A DNA stretch of 64,000 bases from positions 62,001-126,000 of the forward strand of contig JASGHE010000007.1 in NCBI GenBank assembly GCA_047602475.1. Direction: 5' to 3'. The notes below the pieces were generated by a model. The model worked only from the letters and a program-made list of their open reading frames with translations, searched no databases and was not told the origin of the DNA. Origin of the DNA: JAEUIE01 sp047602475 (GTDB taxonomy: Bacteria; Planctomycetota; Planctomycetia; Gemmatales; HRBIN36). Numbering within the stretch: the first letter of the stretch is position 1; each line of letters starts with the position of its first letter. A program made the position numbers and the translations under genes. Of the stretch, positions 42,359 through 52,293 are shown one piece after another.

Positions 42359-43798
42359 GTGTCTATTCATTATTATCCATCGAGACTGCTGCGTTTCGCA
42401 TTGGGGTCCAGCCTTATTCTGCTGGTTCTCTGCGGAACGCTGGCTATTTATTTCTACCTTCAGCAAACCCGTACCGCTGAAGTGCTGGGGGAAAATATCG
42501 GGAGTCGCGGGGCGGCTGTTAATCTTGAAAACACCCTGAATGATCTACTCGCGCTGCATGATCGAGGTGTCAAGGAAGTTGAAGCAGTTCAAGACAAGGC
42601 TTTTCAGCACTTGCAGGCGATCGAGCAATTTGTGGACAAGCCCGAGGAGCAGGTACTGGCCAAACGGCTTTCCGAAAGCCTGCTCAAATACAGGCAACTC
42701 TGGTCGGCTGACGACGCCAGCGCCAAATCTCGTCAGAAGGCAGTACTGCTTCTTCGCTCAGAGACTTTGCCGGCAGTCCAGGCGCTACGTAACTATAACG
42801 GCGATCAGATTCAAACTTCAGAAATCGAGCATCGCACCACGCTGCGACATATGGCCTGGGGTTTGGTGATTGTCGGTGGGTTGGGTTCGGTTGGCGGTGT
42901 ATTACTCGGGTACGGTTTGGCGCGCAGTCTACGGCAGAACCTGCAGCAGCTTCTCATTCGGGTGCAAGGTGCGTCGGAACGACTGAGTCAGGAACTGCCC
43001 GTAGCTGAACTCACTAAGGTCACTGTTCCCGGCATGGAGGATGCTTCTCAAGAACTTGTCAAGCAGGTCGAGCAGGTGGTAAGCAAACTTCAGCAACGGG
43101 AACGGGAAGTCCGCCGTGCGGAACAGTTAGCTGCGGTAGGGCAACTGGCTGCAGGCATGGCGCACGAGATTCGCAACCCGCTTACCTCTGTCAAGCTCCT
43201 GGTGCAAACCACCCGTCGCGATCCGGCATCCGGGTCACTCACTCCGGAAGACTTGCATTTGATGGAGATGGAAATCCGTCGGATGGAGGATTCCCTGCAG
43301 ACCTTTCTCGATTTCGCCCGCCCCCCCAGGCTGGAACGGACCACATGTAATATCTCTGAAATCGCTCAGGAAGCGCTGCAACTCATTCGTGGCAAAGCAG
43401 AGCAGAAGCAAGTCGCCATCCAGATCACCGCCCCGGTCATGCCGGTGATTGCCGAGGTGGATCGTCCTCAACTGCGACAAGTCTTTGTCAATTTGGGGTT
43501 GAATGCTATTGATGCCATGACTGGCGGTGGTACTCTTCAAGTGCTGATTGAACCCAAGCCCGATCAGCAGGTCGAATGCAAGGTGACCGACACCGGCCCG
43601 GGCATTTCTCAAGAGATTCTTCCACACCTGTTTGAACCATTTGTCACGGGGAAAGAAACGGGGCTGGGGTTGGGCCTCGTTGTCTCCAGGCGAATCGTCG
43701 AAGAACACAGAGGAACACTGCAAGGCATCAATAAACCCGGTGGAGGAGCGCAATTCATCATAAGATTGCCTCTAAGCAGCAGGCCCAACCCTGGGTAG
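42359..43798 (+). CDS. Membrane sensor histidine kinase (NtrB-like)
   Basis: 479 residues from GTG 42359. Two membrane spans (LGSSLILLVLCGTLAIYFYL, about 14-34; WGLVIVGGLGSVGGVLLGYG, about 163-182) flank a periplasmic helical domain. A HAMP-like linker, HisKA with His269 in GMAHEIRNPLTSVKLL, and HATPase_c motifs NLGLNAIDAM, DTGPGI and GLGLGLVVSRRIV follow. It pairs with the sigma-54 activator downstream, from which a small inverted-repeat element separates it. The signal is probably envelope or metal stress, judging from the efflux operon beyond. Confidence 0.88.
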   Translation: MSIHYYPSRLLRFALGSSLILLVLCGTLAIYFYLQQTRTAEVLGENIGSRGAAVNLENTLNDLLALHDRGVKEVEAVQDKAFQHLQAIEQFVDKPEEQVLAKRLSESLLKYRQLWSADDASAKSRQKAVLLLRSETLPAVQALRNYNGDQIQTSEIEHRTTLRHMAWGLVIVGGLGSVGGVLLGYGLARSLRQNLQQLLIRVQGASERLSQELPVAELTKVTVPGMEDASQELVKQVEQVVSKLQQREREVRRAEQLAAVGQLAAGMAHEIRNPLTSVKLLVQTTRRDPASGSLTPEDLHLMEMEIRRMEDSLQTFLDFARPPRLERTTCNISEIAQEALQLIRGKAEQKQVAIQITAPVMPVIAEVDRPQLRQVFVNLGLNAIDAMTGGGTLQVLIEPKPDQQVECKVTDTGPGISQEILPHLFEPFVTGKETGLGLGLVVSRRIVEEHRGTLQGINKPGGGAQFIIRLPLSSRPNPG

Positions 43799-43915
43799 TC
43801 ATTCTCTCCCCCTTTCCAAGGGGGAGTAGGAGGGGGTAAATTCCCAGTAGTATTCACCCCACCCAACCTCCCCTTAGTAAGGGGAGGAGAAGCAAAGTGA
43901 CCACTACCCAAGCCT
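43784..43915. mobile_element. MITE-like palindromic element
   Basis: It contains two hairpins, CTCCCCC/GGGGGAG (43806-43826) and CCTCCCCTT/AAGGGGAGG (43867-43887), within outer ends that are roughly inverted (CCCTGGGTAGT near 43790; ACTACCCAAG near 43900). It fills the gap between the kinase and regulator genes without disrupting either. Confidence 0.5.
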
Positions 43916-43939
43916 GGCTAAACCAAACGAGACAGCTTC

Positions 43940-45403
43940 ATGGCAAAACTACTCATTATCGATGACGAAACAGCCATCCGGCACGCTTTTCGCCGGGCGT
44001 TTCATGCTCCCGAACATCAGGTCGAAGAAGCCGCTACCTTGGCCGAGGGGCTGAAGTATCTCGTGCAATGGAAACCTGATGCCATCGTACTCGATGTGCA
44101 TCTTCCCGATGCGGATGGCCTGGCAGGGTTCCTGAAGCTCAAAAAACTGGATGCACGTTTGCCGATCATTATCATCACCGGGCACGGCACCACCGACCTG
44201 GCGATTGAGGCGATGAAGCTGGGTGCGTTCGATTACCTTCTCAAGCCGCTGGAATACGACCGCTTGCAGGACGTCATCGGTCGAGCCTGGGCAAGCAGTC
44301 GATTGATGACGGTGCCGACCGTTCTCGAAAGCGACTCGGTCTCGGCGGTGACCGGCGACGCCTTGATTGGCCAATGCCCCGCCATGCAGGATGTCTACAA
44401 GGCCATCGGGAGGGTTGCGTCTTCCGATACCACGGTGCTCATTCTTGGTGAAAGCGGCACCGGTAAGGAGCTTGTCGCACGCGCGATTTATCAGCACAGT
44501 CTGCGTAATGATAAACCTTTTATTGCCATCAATTGCGGGGCAATCCCCGATACGCTCATCGAAAGCGAACTCTTTGGTCACGAGAAAGGCTCCTTCACCG
44601 GGGCTGAGCGGCGACGTATCGGGAAGTTTGAGCAGTGCTCCGGCGGGACCTTGTTCCTGGACGAAATCGGCGAGATGCCTCTCTCCGCACAGGTCAAGTT
44701 ACTGCGTGTGTTGCAGGAGCAGCGTTTTGAGCGAGTAGGCGGGACAGATACGGTCGAGGTCAATGTGCGTGTGATTGCCGCAACCAATGCTGATCTGGAA
44801 CAGAGAATGGCAGCAGGGCAGTTTCGGTCTGATCTCTATTACCGGTTGAATGTCTTCACGATTCGGCTTCCTTCGCTCCGGGAACGCGGCGGCGATCTGG
44901 AGCTACTCACCAACTACTGCATTGCCCGCTCGGCTCACGAGATGAAGCGAACGCTGCCAGTGATCCCGGAAGAAACACGTCTGGTGTTGCGACAGTACGA
45001 CTGGCCGGGGAACATTCGAGAATTGCAGAGCATTCTGAAGCAGGCCTATCTGCAAATGTCGGGGAACGTGTTGTTGCCTGAGTATCTACCCGCTCTTAAG
45101 AGCGGTTCCAGTTCGTCAGCTGACTCGACCGGAAGCAACCCGGCTCATGACAAAACGCCGGCGCTCAATTGGGATCGTTTCATCACAGAGCGATTGGGAA
45201 CGGGGTCTCGTGAACTTTACTCCGAGTGTTTGACCGTAATGGAACGACAACTGATCGTCAAAGTGCTACAGCATACGAACGGTAACCAACTGAGGGCTGC
45301 AGAACTGCTGGGAATCACCCGGGGAACTTTACGGCAAAAGATGCGTCTGCTGGGGATCACCTTAGAAAAGACCGGGATCGTCAATGAAGAAGACGATGGC
45401 TGA
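43940..45403 (+). CDS. NtrC-family sigma-54 response regulator
   Basis: 487 residues: receiver domain (IDDETAIR; phosphoacceptor Asp52 in VLDVHLPDADG; Lys of LLKPL), AAA+ domain with Walker A GESGTGKE (about 170), the sigma-54 contact loop GSFTGAERR (GAFTGA type), Walker B GGTLFLDEIGEM, and sensor motifs through YDWPGNIRELQ. A C-terminal Fis-type HTH (LRAAELLGITRGTLRQKM) ends it. It activates sigma-54 promoters when phosphorylated, presumably by the kinase upstream. A canonical sigma-54 promoter lies 127 bp after its stop. Confidence 0.92.
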   Translation: MAKLLIIDDETAIRHAFRRAFHAPEHQVEEAATLAEGLKYLVQWKPDAIVLDVHLPDADGLAGFLKLKKLDARLPIIIITGHGTTDLAIEAMKLGAFDYLLKPLEYDRLQDVIGRAWASSRLMTVPTVLESDSVSAVTGDALIGQCPAMQDVYKAIGRVASSDTTVLILGESGTGKELVARAIYQHSLRNDKPFIAINCGAIPDTLIESELFGHEKGSFTGAERRRIGKFEQCSGGTLFLDEIGEMPLSAQVKLLRVLQEQRFERVGGTDTVEVNVRVIAATNADLEQRMAAGQFRSDLYYRLNVFTIRLPSLRERGGDLELLTNYCIARSAHEMKRTLPVIPEETRLVLRQYDWPGNIRELQSILKQAYLQMSGNVLLPEYLPALKSGSSSSADSTGSNPAHDKTPALNWDRFITERLGTGSRELYSECLTVMERQLIVKVLQHTNGNQLRAAELLGITRGTLRQKMRLLGITLEKTGIVNEEDDG

Positions 45404-45529
45404 TCTTTGACCAGTTAGTGGCTGGTAATCGACCTCTGTCGGGTTCAAGCTTCTAGATAATTACTTTTTGCAGGACAGCTTCAGGTAGCTAACGCCCTCT
45501 TTCGCTGGGCTTTTCTTTCCCAATCGCCA

Positions 45530-45545
45530 TGGCACACTCTTTGCT
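45530..45545 (+). promoter_or_regulatory. Sigma-54 promoter of the efflux operon
   Basis: TGGCACACTCTTTGCT is a perfect -24/-12 element between the NtrC-type gene and the efflux operon, 107 bp before ATG 45653. No clear enhancer palindrome was found in 45404-45529. Confidence 0.75.
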
Positions 45546-45652
45546 CTAATGCGTTGCGAGTTGATTTCCAGGCAGAGACTATTGCAGGTTCTCAGTCGTT
45601 TGTCTGGCCCAAGCCATGCCTTGGGCAAGATATTGGTTGAACAGGTAGCATC

Positions 45653-47063
45653 ATGAAGTCGTCCTTCGCAAACCTCTGGCATTACTTTCGTACGGTATGC
45701 ATTTCGTTACTCCTGCTGACAGCTGCCGGTTCGGGGTGGCTGCTCTACAGGCAACCCGTGGTCGCCGGGTTGGAAGCAGAAAAGGGAGCGACGGAGAGCC
45801 CGAAGGCGGCACCTGCCAAGCCCGTCAGGCTCAGTCATGAAACGCTGTCGCTACCAGATGGTTTTGCTGAGAGAGTCGGCCTACGTTATGGCGTGGTAAC
45901 GTCTTCATCTAAGAAACGAACCTTGCCGCCGTTCCAGGGATGCCTGGCGCAAGACAGTGATCGGCAAGTGCGTGTCCATAGCCGCTTCGCCGGTGAGGTC
46001 GTGGCCCTGGGAATGGTCAAGAACGATGAACTTCGCAGCCCCGGCGATGATTCACCCCCTACTCTCAGACCGGTTCAGTACCTGGATCGAGTCAAGAAAG
46101 GCGACTTGCTGGCTGTCGTGTGGAGCAAAGACCTCGGTGAGAAGAAAAGCGAGCTGGTCGACGCCATCTCCAAAGTGAATGCCGACCAGGAGACATTGAA
46201 GCATCTGCAGTCCTTGCAGCAGGAAGGCGCTTCTTCGCTGCGAAGCTTGCGGGATGCGCAACGTAATGTTGATGCCGACCGCATTGCCGTCGAACGTGCC
46301 GAGCGTACCCTTCGCTCCTGGCGTTTGGGCGATAGTGAAATTGAAGCCATTCGAGCTGAGGCTGAGCGTATCCGTCTTGGTAAGCAAAGCAAGACCGATC
46401 TCCATTCAAGCGAACAAGCCGACTGGGCACGGGTGGAAATCCGCGACTCCCCAGGATGGTGTGATTCTCGATAAGACCATATCCGTTGGCGATATGGTTG
46501 ACACTAACCTTGATCTGTTCAAGATCGGCGATCTCTCCACGCTGAAGGTATGGGCACATGTTTACGAAGAAGACCTTCCCGAACTGATTGCCTTACCCAA
46601 GCCCGTTCCCTGGAACATCAGCCTTCCCTCTATTCCCGGAAAGACTTTTTTGGGAACGCTCCAGAAAATAGGAGCAGTTATTGACCCTAATCAGCATACA
46701 GCTCTGGTTATAGGCCGGGTGGATAACCCTGACGGGCAACTGCGGATCGGGCAATACGTCACGGTCACCATTGATGTCGCCCCCCATGTCGGCGAACTGG
46801 AAGTGCCTACGGAAGCAGTTGTGGAAGATGGCAATCAGAGCGTGGTGTTTGTGCAGGCCAAAGACAACGAAAATCTCCTCGTCAGGAAGACTGTTTGCGT
46901 GCTTCGCCGTTGCAAAGAGGTCATTACCCTTCGTGCGGAGCCTGGTCGGATCATGGCGGGCGAGCGAATCGTTACTTCGGGAGCGCTCCTGATCAAAGAC
47001 GCTATGGATGAACAGCCCGTTCCTGCCACTGCGTCCGTTACCAACACCTCCGCAAAGCCTTGA
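45653..47063 (+). pseudogene. CusB/CzcB-type membrane fusion protein, frameshifted
   Basis: Restored length is 469 residues. An N-terminal membrane segment (YFRTVCISLLLLTAAGSGWL) precedes the lipoyl-like domain (VRVHSRFAGEVVALGMVKND), a helical hairpin (about 165-245) and, in the second frame, APQDGVILDKT-like barrel sequence (VGDMVDTNLDLFKIGDLST onward) and the membrane-proximal domain (VPTEAVVEDGNQSVVFVQ). A net extra base lies at 46441-46447. It is the periplasmic adaptor linking the pump at 47095 and the channel at 50724. Without frame correction the adaptor would be truncated. Confidence 0.8.
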
Positions 47064-47094
47064 TCGCACTGGAAATGGTCAGGGATTCACTTCT

Positions 47095-50000
47095 ATGGTT
47101 CGTCTTTTCATTCGCTGGTCAGTAGCCAACCCGTTTCTCGTGCTGCTCTTGGCCGCAGCACTGGCGATCGGCGGCGGCTATGCGTTCACAGCAGTCAACA
47201 TCGAAGCTTATCCGGACCCGGCACCTGCCATCATTGAAGTGGTTGCCCAATTCCCCGGGGCATCTGCGGAAGAAGTAGAGCGACTGGTCACCATCCCCTT
47301 GGAGGTCGCCCTGGCAGGCATGCCGGGTCTGGAATCGTGTCGAACGAAGTCGCTGTTCGGGCTGGCTCACCTTCGCAACCAATTCAGCTATGCCCGTGAT
47401 TACGAGCAAGCCAAGCAGGATGTCATAAATCGACTGGCCATGGCCAACCTGCCAAATGGCGTGACGCCTCAAATCTCGCCTGCTTCCCCTATCGGTGAAA
47501 TTCTCCGTTACACTCTAAGCAACCCGATCGATCCGAGTACGGGCAAGCCGATTTACACCCTCAACGATTTGAAAGCTCTGCAGGACTATGTCATACAGCG
47601 TGAACTGCTCCGGGTGCCAAGGATAGCCGGCGTTACGACAGCCGGTGGCATGACCAAACGCTACGAAGTGCAGCCTGACCCGAAACGGCTGCAGCAATAT
47701 GGCATCACGCTGTCTCAACTGCAGAACGCTTTAAGCAACGCCAACGTCAATGGCAGCGGCGACAATCTTACTCAGGGACAACTCAATATCGTCGTTCGCA
47801 CCCTGGGGCTGTTTGGCCAGGGACAGGATCCTCAGCAGTTGGTGCTGGGCCTGTCTGATCCGGTGCAGGCGGCACGGGTTCTACGTGCCGAGGAAGCAAG
47901 GCGCTGCCGAGAGATTCGCCAGGTCGTTGTTGCCAGCACTAACAATGTCCCGCTGCGAGTCGATCAGCTCGTCGATGGCGGGCCCATGCTGAATGGCGAC
48001 GGCTCGCCCAAAGCGGATGAGCGCACGATGGTTGCACGAGGGGTCATTGTCAATCATCAAACCCGACAAGGCAGAGTCGGCATCACTCATCCCCGTCTTG
48101 ATACCAAAGGGAAACCGATTCTCGATCAAGAGAACAAGCGGGTATGGGATGACATCGACGATGTCGTGGAAGGGATTGTCCTGCTTCGCAAAGGGCAGGA
48201 ATCGCTTCCCGCCTTGCGTGATCTACAGATCAAGATCGACGAATTAAACAAGCCAGGAAGGCTGTTGCCCGGGGTACAGATCGTACCGTTCTACAACCGT
48301 ACTGATCTGATCAATCGAACGACGGAGACGGTGAACGAGAACCTGCTGGTGGGCATGGGGTTGGTCAGCGTTATTCTGCTCATGTTCTTGAGCAATGTTC
48401 GGGCAGCCATCATCGTTGCTATCAACATCCCGCTGGCTCTGCTTTTTGCCTTCGGGGTGATGTATATGCGTAACAAATCGGCCAACTTGCTTTCCATTGG
48501 GGCCGTCGACTTTGGCATCATTGTGGATTCCTCAGTCATTATCGTTGAAAGTATCTTCAGCCAGCTCTCTTCCAAAGAGACGGACAACCGTCCCGTAAGT
48601 GAACGCATCGTATATGCCTGCTCTAAAGTGGAACGCAGCCTTTTCTTTGCCACGGTGGTCATGGTTTGCGCCCTGCTGCCGCTGTTCACCATGAAAGGCC
48701 CGGAAGGACAGATCTTCGGCCCCATGGCTGATACTTATGCTTTTGCGTTAGCAGGCGCTTTGGTACTGGCTCTCAGCGTCTCCCCGGTCCTGTGCCTGCT
48801 GTTGTTGAAAAACCTGAAGCCGTCGAGGGAGAACTTTCTCGTTCGGGGCTTGCAGACGCTCTTTCAATGGCAACTACGGCTGCTGCTGCATTTCCGCTGG
48901 GTTACCCTGGCTTCCTTCATTGCTGTTCTCAGTTTGACCACCGTCGTGGTGACCCAAATGGGCCGTGAATTCATGCCGGAACTGGAAGAAGGAACGCTGC
49001 TGGTGCGTGGCACCTTTCCCGTGAATGTCTCCCTCGAAGAAGTAACTATGCACAGCCGCAGACTGCGGGCGAAGTTGAAAGAGTTCGGCGAATTTGCCGT
49101 CGTCGTTCCCGCCATCGGTCGGCCCGACGATGGAACTGATCCGACCGGCTACTACAACCTCGAAACGAACATCCCGTTGCTACCCGAAGAGAAATGGCCG
49201 ATTATCCCAAGCCTTGGCCGACGACGCACCAAAGAGGAAGTGCTTAAGGAACTGAACGAAGTTCTGGAATCCCACTTTCCCGGCGTTGATTGGGACATCT
49301 CACAGATCATCCGTGACAATGTGATGGAGGCGCTTTCGGGCGTGAAGGGCGAGAACTCGATCAAGATCTTCGGCCCAGACCTGACAACCCTGGAGGATCT
49401 GGCCGGCAAGGTGCGTGACACACTCAATCGTGTCAACGGTGTCGAGAACCCTGGCGTCTTCCGCACGCAAGGGCAATCCAATCTGGAGTTCCCAGTGGAT
49501 CGCCAGAAATGTGCCCGTTGGAATATCACCGCTGCTGATGTTCAAGCTACCGTTGCCGCTGCCGTGGGAGGCAAAGCCCTTACGCAAATGCAGGAAGGAG
49601 GCAAAACCTTCGACATTACCATCCGCTGGCCCAGCCATTTGCGGGAGGATGAACAGGCGATCCTGCAGATTCCCGTACCAGTTGGCAACCAGGTTACAGC
49701 AAGCTCGCAACTGGCGATCAACGCCACACCTTTCAGCAGTTCTGGCTCAGGTCTGTCTCCCACGGGCACTTCAACTCCGTTACCCGCTTCGACGGGCAAC
49801 AGCATGGACGCACCTGCCATCTCATCGCTGGTGCCCTCACGGCGGTTGGGTGACCTGGTATCGCCTCTACAAAAGCCGGGCGAGGAGACGCAGAGCGCAG
49901 GCTATCTGCGTGCCGGTGCATCGACCATCTATCGTGAACAGGGGCAGCGGCTGATTGCAGTCAAGTTCAGCGTGCATGGCCGTGACCTGGCCAGCACCGT

Positions 50001-50607
50001 GGCTGAGGCTCGTTCGAAGGTCGAACCGCTTCTCAAACTTCCCTACCGGACTGAATGGAGCGGCGAGTTCCAGGAAATGGAAGAAGCTGAGGCACGCCTG
50101 GCGAAGATGTTCGGCATCTCTCTGCTCTTGATTGCTGTGCTCCTCTACATGGCCTTTCACTCCGTGCTCGATGCGTTGGTCGTCTTCGCCAATGTGCTGG
50201 CGATGGGAGTCGGTGGCGTCTGGGCACTGCGAATGATGGGGCTGAACTTTAACATTTCGGCAGCAGTCGGCTTTATTTCCATCCTGGGTGTGGCTGTCAT
50301 GAACGGGCTGCTGATGGTCTCTTCGTACAATCGTCTGCGATCCCAGGGTGTCGAACTCAAGGAAGCTCTGCTGCAAGGCACGGGGCATCTCGTCCGGCCT
50401 ATTGTCATGACCGCATTAGCGGCGATTCTGGGCCTACTTCCCGCTGCGTTCTCCACCAAGATTGGATCCCAATCACAACGCCCTCTCGCTGTGGTCGTGG
50501 TGGGGGGCATGGCATTTACATTGCTTACCCTGAATCTTGTTCCCGCACTTTACAGTTTCTATGGTAGGCGAACTCCTTCAGCATCAGCTGGGGATATGGG
50601 CCACTAG
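47095..50607 (+). CDS. CusA/CzcA-type RND efflux pump (HME family)
   Basis: 1170 residues from ATG 47095 (MVRLFIRWSVANPFLVLLLA); an upstream in-frame start at 47008 overlaps the adaptor gene and is less likely. The RND architecture has twelve spans and conserved segments PGASAEEVERLVTIPLE, DFGIIVDSSVIIVESIF and, near the end, GSQSQRPLAVVVVGGMAFT. It is longer than typical HME pumps (about 1040) because of two periplasmic insertions, one Ser/Thr/Pro-rich (about 875-925). It exports cations, probably heavy metals, using proton flow. Expression is likely sigma-54 dependent. Confidence 0.9.
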   Translation: MVRLFIRWSVANPFLVLLLAAALAIGGGYAFTAVNIEAYPDPAPAIIEVVAQFPGASAEEVERLVTIPLEVALAGMPGLESCRTKSLFGLAHLRNQFSYARDYEQAKQDVINRLAMANLPNGVTPQISPASPIGEILRYTLSNPIDPSTGKPIYTLNDLKALQDYVIQRELLRVPRIAGVTTAGGMTKRYEVQPDPKRLQQYGITLSQLQNALSNANVNGSGDNLTQGQLNIVVRTLGLFGQGQDPQQLVLGLSDPVQAARVLRAEEARRCREIRQVVVASTNNVPLRVDQLVDGGPMLNGDGSPKADERTMVARGVIVNHQTRQGRVGITHPRLDTKGKPILDQENKRVWDDIDDVVEGIVLLRKGQESLPALRDLQIKIDELNKPGRLLPGVQIVPFYNRTDLINRTTETVNENLLVGMGLVSVILLMFLSNVRAAIIVAINIPLALLFAFGVMYMRNKSANLLSIGAVDFGIIVDSSVIIVESIFSQLSSKETDNRPVSERIVYACSKVERSLFFATVVMVCALLPLFTMKGPEGQIFGPMADTYAFALAGALVLALSVSPVLCLLLLKNLKPSRENFLVRGLQTLFQWQLRLLLHFRWVTLASFIAVLSLTTVVVTQMGREFMPELEEGTLLVRGTFPVNVSLEEVTMHSRRLRAKLKEFGEFAVVVPAIGRPDDGTDPTGYYNLETNIPLLPEEKWPIIPSLGRRRTKEEVLKELNEVLESHFPGVDWDISQIIRDNVMEALSGVKGENSIKIFGPDLTTLEDLAGKVRDTLNRVNGVENPGVFRTQGQSNLEFPVDRQKCARWNITAADVQATVAAAVGGKALTQMQEGGKTFDITIRWPSHLREDEQAILQIPVPVGNQVTASSQLAINATPFSSSGSGLSPTGTSTPLPASTGNSMDAPAISSLVPSRRLGDLVSPLQKPGEETQSAGYLRAGASTIYREQGQRLIAVKFSVHGRDLASTVAEARSKVEPLLKLPYRTEWSGEFQEMEEAEARLAKMFGISLLLIAVLLYMAFHSVLDALVVFANVLAMGVGGVWALRMMGLNFNISAAVGFISILGVAVMNGLLMVSSYNRLRSQGVELKEALLQGTGHLVRPIVMTALAAILGLLPAAFSTKIGSQSQRPLAVVVVGGMAFTLLTLNLVPALYSFYGRRTPSASAGDMGH

Positions 50608-50723
50608 AGCGAACTTTACCTATTTTGCCTGATCGTTGCCTTTGTCATGATCGCTAACTTCTCTTTGAGCCATCTCCCTTGCTTGGTCGATACATGATGT
50701 GGGTCGGTCTGGGAGAGTGAGCA

Positions 50724-52274
50724 ATGAAGAGGCGATTGCTATCAGCCAGTTTTTTAATCTGTGTTTCGGGCTGTGCCCTGGAGCAGACCTGTATTCCCAC
50801 AGGTCATTTGCCTGGAAGCGCGACGACAGCCGACACGCTGCTTCCGGCCGGTTTCTCCGAACGTCGTTTGCCACCCGCCGCTGAGAGCACGCCAAAAGGG
50901 CAGCCAGGAAAAGCCTTTGAACTGCCTATGGGGTTGCCAGGCAGCGATGCCCCGGCATTACGTCCGTTGAACTTGCCACCCAATGCCACGCAGGATGAGC
51001 GTGAGAAGGCCATGCAGGCAGCGTACCCAGCATTGCCTCCCATCGCATCATCGGCTCTTGCTGCCGGCGAACCCCTGACGCTTGCTGCGTTACAGCAAAT
51101 GGCAACAACGACTAATCCCTCTCTTAAACGTGCCCAGGCCGATGCTGACGCCACCTATGGAATCATGATTCAAGCAGGACTCTATCCTAATCCGGTGGTG
51201 GGATATCAAGTCGATCAAGTACAACCCTGGTTGACGCCGACCGGTAACGCTGGTCAGCAAGGAGCGTTCGTCAGCCAACTGATCAAGACCTTTGGCAAGC
51301 TGGAACTCGCTCAGCAGGTGGCTGGCTATGACTACCTCAATGCCCTGGTCGCGGTCCGCCGCACTCAGATGGATGTGACCGCCCAGATCCGTACGAATTA
51401 CTTCGCTGTTTTGGTAGCTCAACAATCTGCCGAGATCAATCGTGCTGTTGTTGCCCTGGCTGATGAAGTCTATCTACTCCAGCGGAAGCAGGTTCAAGGG
51501 GGCGAAGCAGCCGGTTATGAACCATTGCAACTCTACGCTCAAGCCGTGCAGGCCAGAAGCAACCTCGTTCAAGCTGAAGCCAATGTGCGCTCTGCGTGGA
51601 GGCAACTTGTGGCTGTGATCGGTCAGCCCACGCTGGCAATGCAGCCGCTCGCCGGTCGTGCCGACGTGGCCCCGCCCGATTTTAAACTTGAAGCGCTACA
51701 GCAACAGTTATCAGAGCAGCACACCGACCTGTTGACTGCCCGCAACAAGCAACTGCAAGCTCAATCCAACCTTCGATTGCAGGAAGCTATCCCCAAGCCG
51801 GACATCCAATCGACCCTGACTCTTCAATATGACAACGTCGGCCGTACCACGCAGTTCGGCGGTCAAATTGGAGTCACCCTGCCTCTCTTTGATCGCAACC
51901 AGGGCAACATCCGCCAGGCTCAGGCTCAGATTGCCAGCACGAGCGATGCCATCCTTGTCACCCAAAATGATCTAACCAGCAAGCTCGCCGAAGCTTTGGG
52001 CCGCTACGAAGCTAGCAAGGTCGCTGCCGCCAGCTACCGTGACCTTGTGTTGCCCAACCTGACCCGTGCCTATCGTGCCATGATTAGGCGTTATCAAGTG
52101 GAGCCTGACAAAGTCGGATTCAATGACATCGTGGTGGCACAGCAAAACCTCGCCCAGGCTATGCAAACCTACCTCACCAGCCTCGATGCTCAGTGGAAAG
52201 CAGTTGTCGACGTGGCAAATACTGTGCAGTTGAATGATCTGTACGAAACGGCTCAGCCTCAAGTAAAGCCATAG
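50724..52274 (+). CDS. TolC-like outer-membrane efflux lipoprotein
   Basis: 516 residues; signal peptide with lipobox VSGC (Cys17). After a Pro-rich linker the two OEP repeats follow (LAALQQMATTTNPSLKRAQA; LRLQEAIPKPDIQSTLTLQY). It should form the trimeric outer-membrane channel of the CusABC-like complex encoded just upstream. GGGAG precedes the ATG. It converges with the porin gene with a 19-bp gap. Confidence 0.88.
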   Translation: MKRRLLSASFLICVSGCALEQTCIPTGHLPGSATTADTLLPAGFSERRLPPAAESTPKGQPGKAFELPMGLPGSDAPALRPLNLPPNATQDEREKAMQAAYPALPPIASSALAAGEPLTLAALQQMATTTNPSLKRAQADADATYGIMIQAGLYPNPVVGYQVDQVQPWLTPTGNAGQQGAFVSQLIKTFGKLELAQQVAGYDYLNALVAVRRTQMDVTAQIRTNYFAVLVAQQSAEINRAVVALADEVYLLQRKQVQGGEAAGYEPLQLYAQAVQARSNLVQAEANVRSAWRQLVAVIGQPTLAMQPLAGRADVAPPDFKLEALQQQLSEQHTDLLTARNKQLQAQSNLRLQEAIPKPDIQSTLTLQYDNVGRTTQFGGQIGVTLPLFDRNQGNIRQAQAQIASTSDAILVTQNDLTSKLAEALGRYEASKVAAASYRDLVLPNLTRAYRAMIRRYQVEPDKVGFNDIVVAQQNLAQAMQTYLTSLDAQWKAVVDVANTVQLNDLYETAQPQVKP

Positions 52275-52293
52275 GCATTGGCATTCTGCCGAA

